A stretch of DNA of 42,674 bases from Bacteroides muris (ex Afrizal et al. 2022) (GCF_004793475.1 NZ_SRYZ01000031.1:1-42674); one strand, 5' to 3'; positions 17,852 through 26,117 are shown, numbered from the stretch's first letter. Program-made: numbers and translations. The notes: generated by a model not told the origin, from the sequence alone.

Positions 17852-19126
17852 TTATTTATCGTTTAGTGAATCTACAATTGTCCGTCTTGCCGCCATCCAT
17901 GCAGGCAGTCCGGCACTAAGCATATTGATGACCATGCAGAAAGCAAAAGCCAGCAGAAATACCCAAGGACTGAACAATGCTTCCATGCTCAGGCTAAAGT
18001 CACCGGCCGTACCGACATTCTGGTCATTGGTAAAAAGCCAGGTACGCATTCCCCATACAGCCACATAGCTGAACAACAATCCTCCCACACCGCCAAGCAG
18101 TGTCAGCACCAGATTCTCATTCAGAATTTGGCGTATCAGTACACCGCGCGTTCCACCGAAGGCCTTACGCACTCCAAGCTCCGAGATGCGCTGCTGCATC
18201 CGGCTGTTACTCAGTCCGCACAAATTGAGCGACGGCACCAACAGAATGATGAACAATGCAATGGCATATTGCAGGTATAGCATCGTCACATCCGGTCCCA
18301 CGTTAGACCATACATGGTTCACATGAGCCACGATGCCGTCCGGTTGCTCCATGATGTCTAGCTGCATATCTCCCAATCCTGCATTGACAGCCTCTATCCG
18401 TTTGGCAATACCTTGACGAATGGTCTGGAAATCATCGGATGTACGTGCCAGTACAGCAATATGAGTATCACCGCCATAACTCCATACCGAAGTCACTTCC
18501 AACTTATCCGCCGGATACATGCTCCATATTTGTGCGTAAGCATCCTTTGCCGTGACAGAAACATCCTTTACCACTCCTATCACACGCACCGGTTCGCGGT
18601 TCAACAATAACTGCTGCCCCACCGCATCCGTCGTGCCAAACAGCTTACGTGCCACAGAAGCACAAACCACAACTGCCTTTGTACCTCCTGCACGGTCTTC
18701 TTCGCCGAAACCATGTCCTGCCAAAAACTGCAGGCTGAATACCTTCCAGAAACCCTGGTCGGTCTGCATAGCATCCACTTTTACCCGGTTGCTGCCATCT
18801 GTAAGAGACACCAAAGCGGCACTGGCCGGAGCAAAAGCAGTACAAGCTTCCACTTCGGACAGCGGCTGTATACATTCTTTCATAAATGCCGGTGAAGGAG
18901 TATTATAGTTTTGTATCCTCTTCTCTGTCTTGCTGCTTATATGCATGGCAGAAAAATAAAGGCACCGGCTACGGTTCACTTCCGGTTCCAAATCGGCATA
19001 CTTCGTTTGCCAGATAATCACAATAGCCATAATCATGGTAATGGCAAACGCCGTACCCAGTATGGAAATTATACTCAGCAGCGGATTCTGCTTCAAGATA
19101 GTAAAAGCTTGTCTTACGGTTTGCAT
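17852..19126 (-). CDS. FtsX/MacB-type ABC permease (copy D)
   Basis: 424 residues, same type as copy B. The N-terminal segment is LLSIISILGTAFAITMIMAI (about 17-36). The periplasmic domain runs about 45-290, with the FtsX block MQQRISELGVRKAFGGTRGV. The tail WMAARRTIVDSLNDK lacks the PAEAL motif of copies A and C. It starts 51 nt after the ATPase and is the first permease of the D-C pair. Confidence 0.85.
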   Translation of the reverse strand: MQTVRQAFTILKQNPLLSIISILGTAFAITMIMAIVIIWQTKYADLEPEVNRSRCLYFSAMHISSKTEKRIQNYNTPSPAFMKECIQPLSEVEACTAFAPASAALVSLTDGSNRVKVDAMQTDQGFWKVFSLQFLAGHGFGEEDRAGGTKAVVVCASVARKLFGTTDAVGQQLLLNREPVRVIGVVKDVSVTAKDAYAQIWSMYPADKLEVTSVWSYGGDTHIAVLARTSDDFQTIRQGIAKRIEAVNAGLGDMQLDIMEQPDGIVAHVNHVWSNVGPDVTMLYLQYAIALFIILLVPSLNLCGLSNSRMQQRISELGVRKAFGGTRGVLIRQILNENLVLTLLGGVGGLLFSYVAVWGMRTWLFTNDQNVGTAGDFSLSMEALFSPWVFLLAFAFCMVINMLSAGLPAWMAARRTIVDSLNDK

Positions 19127-19177
19127 TTCATTTAATTGATAGTTGATAATTAATAGTTGACAGTTGCTAAGCAGTAA

Positions 19178-19843
19178 TTATTCCACCTGACGTCCGTCGA
19201 AGAAACGGATGGTACGTGAAGTCTGTTTGGCCTGCTCTTCATTGTGGGTCACCATCACAATGGTACGTCCGTCTTCCTTGTTCAGCTGATGCAACAGCTC
19301 CATGACTTCGGCCCCCATCTTGGAGTCCAGGTTACCGGTAGGCTCATCGGCGAGGATTATCTCCGGGTTGCCGATAATGGCGCGGGCAATGGCTACACGC
19401 TGGCACTGACCGCCGGAAAGCTGTGTAGGCATGTGGCGCATGCGGTGGCTCAAACCTACCTTCTTCAATACCTCTTCTGCCAAACGGCGGCGTTCTTTGG
19501 CAGACACCTTTCTATACAGCAAAGGCAGCTCTACATTATCCAATACATTCAGCGAGTTAATCAAATGGAAAGACTGAAACACAAAACCCAGCTTCTGGTT
19601 ACGGAAAGCAGCCAGCTCCTTGTCCTTCATGCCGTCCACTTTCGTACCAGCTATTTCGATGGTACCGCTGGTGGGTGCATCCAATAAACCCATAATGTTC
19701 AGCAACGTAGATTTTCCGCAACCGGAAGGTCCCATGATACTGAGAAATTCTCCCTTGTCCACTTCGAGGTTTACATTTTCCAATGCCACGGTTTCAATCT
19801 CGTTTGTACGATAAATCTTGTTGATGCCAGTTAACTTAATCAT
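19178..19843 (-). CDS. MacB/LolD-type ABC ATPase
   Basis: A 221-residue ATP-binding subunit. Walker A is GPSGCGKST (38-46), the signature is LSGGQCQRVAIARAI, Walker B and D-loop are IILADEPTGNLDS, and the H-loop His is in VMVTHNEEQ. It is the only ATPase in the cluster and so probably drives the permeases downstream. A sigma-54-like promoter and an upstream palindrome lie directly before it, so transcription can start here independently of the adaptor gene. Confidence 0.93.
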   Translation of the reverse strand: MIKLTGINKIYRTNEIETVALENVNLEVDKGEFLSIMGPSGCGKSTLLNIMGLLDAPTSGTIEIAGTKVDGMKDKELAAFRNQKLGFVFQSFHLINSLNVLDNVELPLLYRKVSAKERRRLAEEVLKKVGLSHRMRHMPTQLSGGQCQRVAIARAIIGNPEIILADEPTGNLDSKMGAEVMELLHQLNKEDGRTIVMVTHNEEQAKQTSRTIRFFDGRQVE

Positions 19844-19910
19844 AATGGTAAGTATTTAATTGTTATTATTCTGTTCCGTTTCTATTCCGCACAATTTCTG
19901 TTTCAAGAGG

Positions 19911-19925
19911 TCAAAAGTTGTGCCA
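19911..19925 (-). promoter_or_regulatory. Sigma-54 promoter before the ABC ATPase
   Basis: The minus strand reads TGGCACAACTTTTGA, a close match to TGGCACnnnnnTTGC (-24/-12) with correct spacing and one mismatch in the -12 element. It lies 68 nt upstream of ATG 19843. It has the matching upstream palindrome described at 19967. Confidence 0.7.
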
Positions 19926-19966
19926 AGACCGTTTATTATTGATTATCTGCTATTTATACATGCAGT

Positions 19967-19990
19967 AAGGTGTCCGAAAATGAACACCTT
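19967..19990. promoter_or_regulatory. Enhancer palindrome for sigma-54 promoter
   Basis: An imperfect palindrome with arms AAGGTGTCCG and TGAACACCTT around an AAAA centre (8 of 10 positions pair). It starts 43 nt upstream of the -24 GG. A further half site, TTGTCCGTTTTC, follows (19989-20000). The same palindrome type is found at 21726-21749 at the same distance from a second sigma-54-like promoter, which suggests a shared NtrC-family activator. The activator gene is not in the window. Confidence 0.65.
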
Positions 19991-20002
19991 GTCCGTTTTC
20001 AT

Positions 20003-20383
20003 CTATTCGTCACGCAGGGCTTCCGCAGGTGAGATGACGAGCGACACGAGCAGATAATGCGAGGTGAAATCCGACACCCAATAGCTCTCTGTGCTCTCCA
20101 CCCAATTCTGTCCTTTGGCCAGCCCTTCTTTCAGTGCATATTGCAAATAAAGCAGAAAACCAGTCAGTGAAGCGACCACGGTCAATACCGTGCCTTCGCC
20201 CATCAGCAGGCGGACAATGTCACTACGTGTAGCTCCGAACGACAGCATCACTCCCACTTCCTCGCGCCTCGTACGTGTCTGCAACCAGAAAATGGCCAGC
20301 CCCGTACCCACAATGTAGAGCATGCTGAACAGTTTATTCTGCTTCAACAGTTCCCAGGCTTGTTTCCAGTAAACCTTTATCAT
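20003..20383 (-). pseudogene. Internally deleted FtsX permease
   Basis: A 126-codon open frame that keeps only parts of a roughly 400-residue permease. Residues 1-31 match the N-terminal cytoplasmic helix and first half of the membrane segment (MIKVYWKQAWELLKQNKLFS, then MLYIVGTGLAI). They join directly to the C-terminal FtsX block (FWLQTRTRREEVGVMLSFGA). The periplasmic domain is absent. A second gap lies near the end, where HYLLVSLV runs straight into ISPAEALRDE, without the last membrane segment. Both junctions keep the frame. The start overlaps the adaptor stop by 4 nt, so it is still translationally coupled. It is probably inactive, although a membrane mini-protein is possible. Confidence 0.75.
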
Positions 20384-21627
20384 TTCAGTTTCAACTTATT
20401 CTTGTTCTTATAGTTACTCATATCGCTCACCACCACTTCATCACCCGGTTGCAAGCCACTGACCACTTCTACAAACTCAAAGTTGGAATCGCCCAGCTGC
20501 ACCTTGCGCTTTACAATTTCCTTGTCGGAATTGCGTACAAAAAGTTCATACTCCCCACGTCCCACATAATAGCTGGCATTGGCTATGCGCATCACGTCTT
20601 CCTTCACTGCATTCATCACATAGACGTCGGTTTTCAGACCGGAACGCAGTCGGCGGTTGTTGTCCTCATTCAACTGCACGGTAAAGGAGATGACGCCATT
20701 CTTCGAAAGCGGAGTAACACTGCTTACGGAACCTTCCAGCTTTTCGCTGCCAATCTTCACAATGGCCTTGCCGCCGGCAGCCACACGGTCACCATAAGTA
20801 TCGGCAATCTCGCCTTCCACCTTGAAGTGGCTCAAGTCGGAGATGACGGCAATCTGTGAGCCTTCGGGAACCTGGGCTCCAATCTGATTGTTGATATAAG
20901 TGAGGATGGCCTTCCGGGGCGAACGCACCTGCGCGTCGTCGAGCGTACGTTTGGTTTCGGCCAGTGTCTTGCGGAACATGCTGAAGTCCAACTCCTGCAC
21001 TTGGTATTCTGCAGCCAGCACTTCCTTCTCGTTGGCATATTGCTGCTGCAATTGCTCGTATTCCAGTTGTGCTACGTTGTAGCTCAGTTCGGCTTGACGC
21101 ACTTTGTCGGTGGTACCCGAACCGAGGCTATCGAGGTACTGCTCGTTGCGCAGCTCCACCTTCATGCGGTCCAGCTTCATGGCGGAGACTCTTATTTTCA
21201 TCTGAAGGTCGGTCAGCTTGGTCTGGTTGTCGAGTTTCAGCTGTTTCAGCTTGTAGCTGCGCATCTGCTCTTCGTCCAGCATCTTCTTGTAGTCGGTTTC
21301 GGCACTCTGCAAGTCCAGTTTCAGTATGGGGGTACCTACATCCACGCTGTCGCCACCTTTTCTGTACACTTCCAAAATGCGGGTATTGATGGGCGAGTTG
21401 ATGATTTCCTCGAATGCCGGGACTACCTTGCCGGAGGCGCTGACGCTGACTTCAATCGTTCCCTTGCCTACTTTGGAGAACACAAGGTCTTTCTCCTTCA
21501 CTCCCGTACGCATCAATGAAATGAGTACACTGACCACTACGATACCTGCCACACCGATAGCACCGTAGCGGATGATTTTCTTATTGCGTTCCTTGCTACG
21601 CACTTCTTTGGGGATTTCTCTATCCAT
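20380..21627 (-). CDS. Periplasmic adaptor (HlyD/MacA-type) subunit
   Basis: A 415-residue membrane fusion protein. An N-terminal membrane anchor (about 24-43) precedes a lipoyl-like half motif (about 60-105, with VSASGKVVPAFEE), a long coiled-coil hairpin (about 110-215), a second lipoyl half (about 225-265) and a beta-barrel with the C-terminal membrane-proximal domain. It would bridge an inner-membrane MacB-like permease to an outer-membrane TolC channel. No TolC gene is in the cluster. It is the first gene of the export operon, and a sigma-54-like promoter and palindrome lie upstream. Confidence 0.88.
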   Translation of the reverse strand: MDREIPKEVRSKERNKKIIRYGAIGVAGIVVVSVLISLMRTGVKEKDLVFSKVGKGTIEVSVSASGKVVPAFEEIINSPINTRILEVYRKGGDSVDVGTPILKLDLQSAETDYKKMLDEEQMRSYKLKQLKLDNQTKLTDLQMKIRVSAMKLDRMKVELRNEQYLDSLGSGTTDKVRQAELSYNVAQLEYEQLQQQYANEKEVLAAEYQVQELDFSMFRKTLAETKRTLDDAQVRSPRKAILTYINNQIGAQVPEGSQIAVISDLSHFKVEGEIADTYGDRVAAGGKAIVKIGSEKLEGSVSSVTPLSKNGVISFTVQLNEDNNRRLRSGLKTDVYVMNAVKEDVMRIANASYYVGRGEYELFVRNSDKEIVKRKVQLGDSNFEFVEVVSGLQPGDEVVVSDMSNYKNKNKLKLK

Positions 21628-21669
21628 ATCTTTAAATTTTATTGTTTGCGGACATAACGCTTAACATAC

Positions 21670-21684
21670 ACTAAATCCATGCCA
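21670..21684 (-). promoter_or_regulatory. Sigma-54-like promoter before the adaptor gene
   Basis: The minus strand reads TGGCATGGATTTAGT. The -24 element (TGGCA) is good and the -12 element (TTAG) is weaker than TTGC, with correct spacing. It lies 43 nt upstream of the adaptor start. Support comes mainly from the palindrome placed exactly as at the ATPase promoter. Confidence 0.55.
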
Positions 21685-21725
21685 AAATCATAACCTACTG
21701 AAAGTAAGCGGAAAGAGAAAAAACA

Positions 21726-21749
21726 AGGGTGTCCGTTTTCGGACACCCT
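21726..21749. promoter_or_regulatory. Enhancer palindrome of the export operon
   Basis: A perfect palindrome with arms AGGGTGTCCG and CGGACACCCT around TTTT. It starts 43 nt upstream of the -24 GG of the promoter at 21670-21684, the same distance as the palindrome at 19967. A second degenerate half site (GTACATTTTCGGA) follows. It could also fold as an RNA hairpin, but it lies upstream of the promoter, so an operator role is more likely. Confidence 0.65.
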
Positions 21750-21858
21750 GTACATTTTCGGATATATTCACCACATCTGTACCTCCAACCGCTTGTTTAT
21801 GCAAATGAGCCTCCTATCCTTACCGATCCTGCCCATCCCTTCACTATAGTGAATTGTC

Positions 21859-21924
21859 ATTAAAAGGCTTTTAATACGCTATTGAAAGCCTTTCAATGTG
21901 ATATTAAAAGCCTTTTAATGACAT
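21859..21924. repeat. 22-bp periodic repeat, locus E
   Basis: Three 22-bp units (21859, 21881, 21903). Each is a 17-bp palindrome plus 5 bp: ATTAAAAGGCTTTTAAT, ATTGAAAGCCTTTCAAT and ATTAAAAGCCTTTTAAT. Unit 2 differs at paired positions, so the symmetry is conserved by compensatory change. It lies in the 342-nt gap between the adaptor operon and the glucosaminidase gene. The remainder of that gap holds the sigma-54 sites and no gene. Confidence 0.7.
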
Positions 21925-21969
21925 CTCAGATATATACCCATCCCTATACGCTCCTATAGGCACACCGCC

Positions 21970-22893
21970 TCATCTCAATCTTAAGCGGTCTCCAACTTCC
22001 GGCACATATTCCGCATCCTTGCGATTCATCTTATAAAGGTTCTTCAGGCGGATGCCGTACTTTTGGGAAATGGTGTGCATGGAATCGCCGTCCTTCACAA
22101 TGTAGACGGTATGGGGCTTGGCAGCCTTCTTGCGCTTTTCTTTCAAGTAGATGATGTCTCCCGCCTCCAGCGTGTATTCCTTATGGAGGTCGTTGTATTT
22201 CACCAGCCTCTTCCAGCTGATGCCAAACTCCTTGCCCAAGACCTGAAAAGTATCTCCGTTGCGTGCCACCACATAAGCCATATCGTTGGCTATGTATACC
22301 CGATGCGGATTGGCCAGCCAGGGCTTCTTTTTCAGTTCCCTCTCCCAACTGCGGGCATCGCGCTTGCTCATGCCACGGCTGTCGTACTTATACAGTTCAT
22401 AATCCTCGATAATGGTTATCAGGCGGTTGGCATACGACGGATCGGTAGCGTAACCGGCCTTCTTCAGGCCACGCGCCCAGCCTTTATAGTCCGTAATCTT
22501 CAGTTTGAAAAGAAAGGCATAGCGTGCTCCCCGTTTCAGGAAATCGGAATGATCCTCGTATGATTCCCTCGGATGGCGATAGGCGCGGAAACATTCATTG
22601 CGGGCATCGTCATCATGCCTCACTGTCCGTCCACGCCAATTGCCTCCACACTTGATACCGAAGTGGTTGTTGCTCTTGCGTGCCAGCTCGCTGTATCCGG
22701 CACCGCTCTCCAGCAATCCCTGCGCCAGTGTGATACTGGCAGGTATCTTATGACGCTGCATCTGCTCCACGGCAAGGGGGGCATACTGCTTGATATACTC
22801 ATTGTAGCGGGCATTCCGGCGTTGTGCCTGCACTGTTGTAATGGAAATGAAAAGAAATGCTATGATAGCAGTCAGTCTGAAAATCCGTTTCAT
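21970..22893 (-). CDS. Secreted glucosaminidase with two LysM domains
   Basis: 307 residues. A signal peptide (1-24, ending VQAQ) precedes a GH73-type N-acetylglucosaminidase domain (about 30-175) with the likely catalytic Glu62 in QGLLESGAGYS and the motifs NNHFGIKC and YATDPSYA. Two LysM repeats follow (about 197-250 and 262-307), which bind peptidoglycan. It would cut cell-wall glycan in the periplasm during growth or remodelling. It is transcribed divergently from cdd. Confidence 0.92.
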   Translation of the reverse strand: MKRIFRLTAIIAFLFISITTVQAQRRNARYNEYIKQYAPLAVEQMQRHKIPASITLAQGLLESGAGYSELARKSNNHFGIKCGGNWRGRTVRHDDDARNECFRAYRHPRESYEDHSDFLKRGARYAFLFKLKITDYKGWARGLKKAGYATDPSYANRLITIIEDYELYKYDSRGMSKRDARSWERELKKKPWLANPHRVYIANDMAYVVARNGDTFQVLGKEFGISWKRLVKYNDLHKEYTLEAGDIIYLKEKRKKAAKPHTVYIVKDGDSMHTISQKYGIRLKNLYKMNRKDAEYVPEVGDRLRLR

Positions 22894-22932
22894 GCTTAAA
22901 ATGTTGAGTTTTGCACAAAAGTCCGTAAAAGA

Positions 22933-22963
22933 ATTGAAATAACCAATCTCTTTCCTATCTTTG
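22933..22963 (+). promoter_or_regulatory. cdd promoter
   Basis: ATTG at 22933-22936, 19 nt, then TATCTTTG at 22956-22963. The start near 22970 leaves a short leader before ATG 22997. Confidence 0.6.
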
Positions 22964-22996
22964 TAACATTAATTACAAATAATAACCCCTTGCCTT

Positions 22997-23479
22997 ATGA
23001 AAGAATTGAATATCGAAATCGCCGTCAAGATATACGACTATGAAGAACTGGATGCCGCCGACCGCGAACTGATGGATGCCGCCCGCGAGGCTACCAACCG
23101 CAGCTATGCCCCCTACTCCCACTTCTCGGTAGGAGCTGCAGCCAGACTGGCAAACGGTATTGTAGTGACCGGCACCAACCAGGAAAACGCCGCCTATCCT
23201 TCCGGGCTGTGTGCAGAACGCACCACCCTATTCTATGCCAACTCCCAACATCCCGACCAGGCAGTAACCACCCTCGCCATTGCCGCACGCAACGAGCACG
23301 ACGAGTTCCTGGAGTCTCCCATCCCGCCCTGCGGCGCCTGCCGGCAAGTGATGCTCGAAACGGAGAAGCGCTTCAAGCAGCCAATGCGGGTGTTGCTGTA
23401 TGGCAAAAAGGGAATCTACGAGCTGAAGAATGTGGGAGAATTACTGCCACTCTCGTTCGATGCTTCGGCCATGAAGTAA
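22997..23479 (+). CDS. cdd: Cytidine deaminase
   Basis: A 160-residue zinc enzyme that deaminates cytidine and deoxycytidine to uridine forms in pyrimidine salvage. The zinc site is complete: Cys72 with catalytic Glu74 in GLCAERTTL, and Cys112 and Cys115 in PPCGACRQ. The substrate-binding YSHFSVGAAA block is present. Homotetrameric family of normal length. Monocistronic: its own promoter is upstream, and a 22-bp repeat element follows 18 nt after the stop. Confidence 0.95.
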   Translation: MKELNIEIAVKIYDYEELDAADRELMDAAREATNRSYAPYSHFSVGAAARLANGIVVTGTNQENAAYPSGLCAERTTLFYANSQHPDQAVTTLAIAARNEHDEFLESPIPPCGACRQVMLETEKRFKQPMRVLLYGKKGIYELKNVGELLPLSFDASAMK

Positions 23480-23497
23480 CAGAACCAATAAAGTATT

Positions 23498-23563
23498 AAC
23501 ATCGTGTCTGCAGGAAGTTAATTTCTTGCAAACACGATATTAACTTCTTGCCGACACGATATT
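23498..23563. repeat. 22-bp periodic repeat, locus D
   Basis: Three 22-bp units. The first (23498-23519) is inverted relative to the next two (23520-23541, 23542-23563). The direct consensus is AACTTCTTGCnnACACGAT plus ATT, and the reverse complement of the first unit gives AACTTCCTGCAGACACGATG plus TT. It lies between cdd and the ABC-F promoter and might act as a transcript end or an operator. Confidence 0.75.
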
Positions 23564-23579
23564 AATATCGCAAAAAGCC

Positions 23580-23609
23580 TTTGTTATTCAGTGGAAATCA
23601 TTACCTTTG
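23580..23609 (+). promoter_or_regulatory. ABC-F gene promoter
   Basis: TTTG at 23580-23583, 18 nt, then TACCTTTG at 23602-23609. A start near 23616 gives a long leader of about 220 nt before the ABC-F ATG. Confidence 0.7.
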
Positions 23610-23615
23610 CGCCCA

Positions 23616-23837
23616 CTAACCAATTAATTCCACCGATGAGAATATCCGACTAAAGACAACACGTTTCGGTAAACATCACTATCAACATGCTTTTTCAGAC
23701 TGAACGCTGAGCATCACCTATATAGATGTTTAGCCAATGCTGTGTTTGTCCGTACCCCTCCCCTTCGAGAATTTCAATTTCGGGGAATGCTTGCATCTCC
23801 CCTATCATTCTTACTTCTAAAAACACAGTAGAAACTT
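23616..23837 (+). promoter_or_regulatory. Structured leader of the ABC-F gene
   Basis: A leader of about 220 nt with possible short upstream ORFs: ATG at 23636 (MRISD, stop 23651-23653) and ATG at 23687 (MLFQTER, stop 23708-23710). A third ATG at 23726 opens a longer frame that overlaps the ABC-F start. Two hairpins share one strand. Hairpin 1 (23760-23785) pairs CCCC with GGGG across a bulged stem. Hairpin 2 (23782-23802) pairs GGGGAATGC with GCATCTCCCC. They cannot form together. ABC-F resistance genes are often controlled by ribosome stalling in such leaders. The link here is inferred from layout. Confidence 0.5.
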
Positions 23838-25472
23838 ATGAGCTTTATCATCAAAGACCTTAGCTATATCCATGCAGATAAGGAAATCTTGTTTTCACAC
23901 CTCCACTTGAGTATCAACTCCGGAGATAAAATAGCCCTGACCGGAAATAACGGTTGCGGCAAGTCTACCCTCATGCGCATTTTGGCAGGAGACTTGTCAC
24001 CAAGTTCGGGAACGGTGCTACGCCCCGAACATCTGTACTACGTGCCCCAGCACTTCGGACAATACGACCGGCAGACAATAGCACAAGCTTTGGGAATCAG
24101 CCACAAGCTATCTGCCCTGCATGCCATCCTAAGCGGTGACGCTACCGAAAAGCACTTCAATACGCTCAATGATGACTGGAACGTGGAAGAACGCGCCCAG
24201 GCTTCTCTCGACAGCTGGGGACTGGACGGTATCCCACTCTCCCGTCCGATGGAAGGACTTAGCGGCGGCGAAAAGACCCGCATCTTCCTAGCAGGCATGG
24301 AGTTGCACAACCCAACAGCCATCCTGCTGGACGAACCGACCAACTATCTGGACGCGGATGGACGGGAACGTCTGTATAACTTGATACGACGGACATCGGC
24401 TACCGTGCTCGTCATCAGTCACGACCGCACGCTACTGAATCAGTTGCCTGCCATCTGCGAACTCTCCTCCCAGGGATTGACGTATTACAGCGGAAACTAC
24501 GACTTCTACAAAAAACAGAAGGCCCTGCAACAGAAAGCCCTTACCCAACAACTGGAAGAGAAGCAGAAAGCCCTGCGCCTTGCCCGCAAAGTGGCACGCG
24601 AAGTAGAAGAACGGAAGGCCAAACAGAATGTGCGGGGAGAAAAAAACTCCATTAAAAAGGGGATTCCCCGCATCATGATGGGAGCACTGAAAAACAATGC
24701 GGAAAACAGCAGTAGCAGACTCAGCAGCATACATGCGGAGAAAGCGGAAAAGCTGCAGACGGAAATGGCAGGCATCAAAAGTTTACTGTCGCAGACGGAC
24801 AAGCTGAAAACAGACTTCAATGCCTCTCATCTGCATGTGGGGAAAGTTCTGGTCAAGGCAAAGGACGTCAACTTTCATTATCCCAGCCTCGCGGCTTCTC
24901 CTATGGAGACAACCCGTCCGGAGGCAGTAAAGGAGCTCTGGTCTTCCTCCCTCACCTTCCAGTTGAGAAGCGGCGACCGCCTCAGCCTGAAAGGAAAAAA
25001 CGGCAGTGGAAAAACAACCCTGCTGAAACTCATCATGGGCGAATTGCACCACACCGACGGAGTGATGGAGCGTGCCGACTTCACCTCCGTCTATCTGGAC
25101 CAGGAATACTCCCTCGTCCGTAATGAGCGCAGCGTACTCCAACAAGCAGAAGCTTTCAACCACCGCCACCTGCCGGAACATGAAGTGAAAACCATCCTCA
25201 ACCGTTACCTCTTTCCCCGCGACGTGTGGAACAAGCCGTGCGGCAAACTGAGTGGCGGAGAAAAGATGCGCCTCTCCTTCTGCTGCCTGATGATTGCCGA
25301 CAATACCCCGGATATGTTCATTCTGGACGAACCCACCAACAATCTGGACATCGAGAGTATAGAAATAATAACGGCAACGATACGCGACTACGCCGGCACC
25401 GTAATTGCCATCAGCCACGACCGGGAGTTTCTGAAAGACACCGGCATCGAACGGGAGATACTTTTGGAATGA
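23838..25472 (+). CDS. ABC-F family ATPase (ribosome-associated)
   Basis: A 544-residue soluble protein with two ABC domains and no membrane segments. The first Walker A is GNNGCGKST (37-45), with signature LSGGEKTRIFLAG and Walker B ILLDEPTNYLD. The second Walker A is GKNGSGKTT (about 386-394), with signature LSGGEKMRLSFC and Walker B FILDEPTNNLD. A charged inter-domain linker (about 220-330) would reach into the ribosome. ABC-F proteins bind the ribosomal E site and either aid translation or dislodge antibiotics. The long attenuator-like leader favours an antibiotic-resistance role, but the housekeeping kind cannot be excluded. Confidence 0.9.
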   Translation: MSFIIKDLSYIHADKEILFSHLHLSINSGDKIALTGNNGCGKSTLMRILAGDLSPSSGTVLRPEHLYYVPQHFGQYDRQTIAQALGISHKLSALHAILSGDATEKHFNTLNDDWNVEERAQASLDSWGLDGIPLSRPMEGLSGGEKTRIFLAGMELHNPTAILLDEPTNYLDADGRERLYNLIRRTSATVLVISHDRTLLNQLPAICELSSQGLTYYSGNYDFYKKQKALQQKALTQQLEEKQKALRLARKVAREVEERKAKQNVRGEKNSIKKGIPRIMMGALKNNAENSSSRLSSIHAEKAEKLQTEMAGIKSLLSQTDKLKTDFNASHLHVGKVLVKAKDVNFHYPSLAASPMETTRPEAVKELWSSSLTFQLRSGDRLSLKGKNGSGKTTLLKLIMGELHHTDGVMERADFTSVYLDQEYSLVRNERSVLQQAEAFNHRHLPEHEVKTILNRYLFPRDVWNKPCGKLSGGEKMRLSFCCLMIADNTPDMFILDEPTNNLDIESIEIITATIRDYAGTVIAISHDREFLKDTGIEREILLE

Positions 25473-25532
25473 ATCAGTAATTTAGGTAACAACAACCGTA
25501 ATGTGTATACTGCCGTTCTCATAAAATCTGCC

Positions 25533-25540
25533 TATTTTTG
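25533..25540 (+). promoter_or_regulatory. -7 box of the redox operon
   Basis: TATTTTTG matches TAnnTTTG, 38 nt upstream of the flavodoxin-like gene. It probably drives all three genes to 29098. Confidence 0.5.
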
Positions 25541-25577
25541 CAGCACGTAATCATTTACTAACTAACGATCAACGAAT

Positions 25578-26117
25578 ATGAGCAAAAAAGTATTAATCCT
25601 CTCCTCCAGCCCTCGCAAGAATGGAAACTCCGACCTCTTGTGCAACGAATTCATGCGCGGTGCCGCAGAGGCCGGACATCAAGTAGAAAAGATTTTCCTG
25701 AAAGACAAGCACATCAACTACTGCACGGGATGCAGCGTATGCAGCATGTACGGCAAACCCTGCCCGCAAAAGGACGATGCCGCCGAAGTGGTGGAAAAGA
25801 TGATTGCCGCCGACGTCATCGTCATGGCAACCCCCGTCTACTTCTACACCATGAGCGCGCAGATGAAGACACTGATTGACCGTTGTTGCGCACGCTACCT
25901 TGAAATAAAGGACAAGGAGTTCTACTTCATCATCGCCGCCGCCGAAGAAAGTGTCCCCATGATGGAGCGTACCATCGATGGTTTCCGTGGCTTCCTCGAC
26001 TGCCTGGAAGAGCCCAAAGAATGCGGCACCATTTATGGCGTGGGTGCCTGGAAGGTGGGCGAGATAAACGACAAGCCTTCCATGCACGAAGCCTACGAGA
26101 TGGGAAAAAAGGTATAA
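25578..26117 (+). CDS. Flavodoxin-like NADPH-dependent FMN reductase
   Basis: A 179-residue flavin-binding protein. The FMN phosphate loop is SSSPRKNGNSDLL (about 9-21). A cysteine-rich insert CTGCSVCSMYGKPCPQKDD (about 49-67) is typical of the iron-sulfur flavoprotein-like group (multimeric flavodoxin WrbA type), followed by ATPVYFYTMSAQMK at the flavin edge. It would pass electrons between NAD(P)H, flavin and ferredoxin-like partners. It is the first gene of a three-gene redox set, 32 nt before the polyferredoxin. Confidence 0.85.
   Translation: MSKKVLILSSSPRKNGNSDLLCNEFMRGAAEAGHQVEKIFLKDKHINYCTGCSVCSMYGKPCPQKDDAAEVVEKMIAADVIVMATPVYFYTMSAQMKTLIDRCCARYLEIKDKEFYFIIAAAEESVPMMERTIDGFRGFLDCLEEPKECGTIYGVGAWKVGEINDKPSMHEAYEMGKKV

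Noticed and set aside
23726..23860. 45-codon leader peptide overlapping the ABC-F start
   Set aside because: The frame is open, but there is no independent support beyond the ATG. Noted in the leader entry but not called as a gene.
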